From an uncultured Lentibacter sp. (GTDB lineage: Bacteria; Pseudomonadota; Alphaproteobacteria; Rhodobacterales; Rhodobacteraceae), in assembly GCF_937123735.1 (NCBI RefSeq), contig NZ_CAKZKL010000028.1, positions 124,001-188,000 of the forward strand: a stretch of DNA of 64,000 nucleotides. The letters are read 5' to 3'. Position numbers and translations under genes: made by a program. A model generated the notes under the pieces. The model worked only from the letters and a program-made list of their open reading frames with translations. It ran no database searches and had not been told where the DNA came from. Numbering within the stretch: position 1 is the stretch's first letter; each line of letters opens with the position of its first letter. Below, piece by piece: positions 62,721 to 64,000 of the stretch.

Positions 62721-64000
62721 TCACACCTCCAAAATCCGCGTCACCATCTCGGTGGTGTCGCGGCTCAGATCGGGGCTTGCCAGGATGCGCGCCAGCGCCG
62801 CCTGCGCCAAAGTGCTGCGGGCCGGGGCATAGCGCGCGCTGGTCTGAAAGGCGGCACAGAGCCGCGCGGCTGTCTGCGGGTTGAGCGCATCAAGCTTGAT
62901 CAACCAGTCTGCAAGCACCCTGTAGCCCTGACCCGACGCATGGTGAAAGCCGGCGTGATTGAGCGCCAACCCGCCAAAGACCGCGCGAAACCGGTTTGGA
63001 TTGCGGATCTCAAACAGCGGATGCTCTGTCAGCGTTTCGGCGAGGCTGGCGGCGGTTTGGGGCGCCGCAAGCGCCACCTGAACGCCGAACCACTTGTCCA
63101 TCACCAGCCGGTCTTGCTGCCATTGCGCTTCAAAGGCGGCCAGCTCGGCGGCGGCATCTTCCTGTGCCAGCAGGGCTGTGAGCGCGGCGAGCTGTTGGGT
63201 CATGTTGTTAGCGGTGGCAAATTGCGCCCGGGCCTGAGCCCCGCCGTCCATCCGCGTCAGCAGCCCCAAAACCCGCCCGTTCAGGGCGCGCTTGCCGGCC
63301 CCCTCGGCGTCGGGCCGGTAGGGGCCTGTGACGGTGGTTTGGGCGTAGAGCTTTGGCAGGCTGTCGGCCAGGTGCTGCGCGAGGCTCTGGGCGAGTGTCT
63401 CGCAGGCCAGATAGATCGCGTCCGGATCGGGGGTCTGGCCCGCGCTGTGCAGCTCCTGGGCCAGCTCATCCTGGTTGGCGGGCCGCAGGACCAGCGCGCG
63501 AAACGCCGGATCAAGGCGCTCGTCGGACACCACTTGCGCCATGGCCTCCAGAAAGGCGCTGTCAGGTGCGCGGCCTTCTGTGAGGCTGGCCATCAGGCTT
63601 GCGCGGCGCAGGGAATCGGCGGCCTGCCATTTGTTGAACGGGTCCGTATCATGGGCCAGCAAGAAGGCCTGCTCTGACGAGCTTGTCGCGCGGGTCAGGA
63701 TCACCGGAGCCGAGAAATCCCGCAGGATCGAGGGCACGGGCCGCTCGGGCAGGCCCTCAAAGTGAAAGCTCTGCGTGCCATCTGTCATTTTGAGCATCGT
63801 GGTGGGCAGGATCTCGCGGCCATCTGCCCCGAGCAACCCCACGGCGATGGGAATGACGCGCGGCGCTTTGACGGCCTCGCCCGGGGTGGGCGGCGTCTCT
63901 TGGGTAAAGGTGAGCGTGTAGCGCCCCGCCTCAAAAGCCTCACGCACAAAAAGCCGTGGGGTGCCCGCAGAGGTATACCAGAGCTTGAAGCCTGCAAGGC
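62721..64000 (-). CDS. pepN: Aminopeptidase N, C-terminal part (5' end outside window)
   Basis: At least 425 residues of a gluzincin aminopeptidase; the catalytic HExxH domain lies right of the window. Visible features: KLWYTSAGTPRLF at the edge (the beta-domain start), GTQSFHFEGLPERPVPSILRDFSAPVIL, DTDPFNKWQAADSL, and the C-terminal DUF3458-like helical array ending with ANQDELAQ...RYAPARSTLAQAALARILASPDLSRDTTEMVTRILE. This arrangement is that of E. coli-type PepN. It hydrolyses N-terminal residues of peptides in the cytoplasm. Confidence 0.92.
   Translation of the reverse strand, partial: LAGFKLWYTSAGTPRLFVREAFEAGRYTLTFTQETPPTPGEAVKAPRVIPIAVGLLGADGREILPTTMLKMTDGTQSFHFEGLPERPVPSILRDFSAPVILTRATSSSEQAFLLAHDTDPFNKWQAADSLRRASLMASLTEGRAPDSAFLEAMAQVVSDERLDPAFRALVLRPANQDELAQELHSAGQTPDPDAIYLACETLAQSLAQHLADSLPKLYAQTTVTGPYRPDAEGAGKRALNGRVLGLLTRMDGGAQARAQFATANNMTQQLAALTALLAQEDAAAELAAFEAQWQQDRLVMDKWFGVQVALAAPQTAASLAETLTEHPLFEIRNPNRFRAVFGGLALNHAGFHHASGQGYRVLADWLIKLDALNPQTAARLCAAFQTSARYAPARSTLAQAALARILASPDLSRDTTEMVTRILEV

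Overview
The window is a GC-rich, gene-dense chromosomal segment from an alphaproteobacterium, most likely order Rhodobacterales (Roseobacter/Paracoccus-type). The evidence is a PccR (ScfR-type) regulator beside a pccB...pccA operon, the DUF2484 gene between murC and murB, the perM-hdaA-ppk-ppx block, cobS/cobT, and an FtsZ with a long acidic/proline-rich linker. I saw no rRNA, tRNA, CRISPR array, transposase or phage gene. Both edges cut genes: choline dehydrogenase (betA) at the left and aminopeptidase N (pepN) at the right.

Layout. 1-1.4 kb: betA 3' end, an exported SNase-like nuclease and a DUF465 protein. 1.5-15.2 kb: propionate assimilation. pccR lies upstream and divergent from an intervening MFS gene. 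Then come pccB, two conserved unknown genes, pccA, a lipoprotein, a DUF4174 protein (minus strand), a sulfotransferase-like gene, mcm (methylmalonyl-CoA mutase), a VOC protein, a GNAT acetyltransferase and a DjlA-like co-chaperone. TTTGCAAA palindromes in front of pccR and pccB are the likely PccR operators. 15.2-21.8 kb (minus strand): perM, hdaA, ppk and ppx, linking replication control and polyphosphate, plus a small exported protein. 22.3-32.4 kb: proS, a lower-GC exported lyase-like gene, lolC/lolD, an Ldh-family dehydrogenase, a DMT transporter, a thioesterase, two lipoprotein c-type cytochromes, a BaiN-type flavoprotein and a DUF418 membrane protein.

32.6-47.2 kb: the distal half of the division and cell-wall (dcw) cluster: ftsW-murG-murC-DUF2484-murB-ddl-ftsQ-ftsA, then a reversed DsrE-family gene, then ftsZ-lpxC-bamD-recN. 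Many stop/start codons overlap here, suggesting translational coupling. 47.2-59.8 kb: an FAD-linked oxidase, a ClC chloride transporter with a perfect CtrA-type box upstream, DUF427, aminopeptidase P, cobT and cobS (aerobic cobaltochelatase, which supports the B12 need of Mcm), a Tat-exported MsrB, a J-domain protein, BolA, DUF4177, a thioesterase and gatB. 59.9-64 kb: a 429-residue unknown protein, an SLT-type exported protein, a small membrane protein and pepN.

Most genes are ordinary core functions. The unexplained material is mainly intergenic: a family of hairpins whose stems differ by compensating base changes (four copies), a leader before proS with two overlapping perfect inverted repeats, three CGTGCAC heptamers at exact 11-bp spacing upstream of ppx, and two 12-bp-period repeat arrays. 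Conserved unknown genes sit inside the pcc and dcw operons. I found no clear new defence or mobile system.
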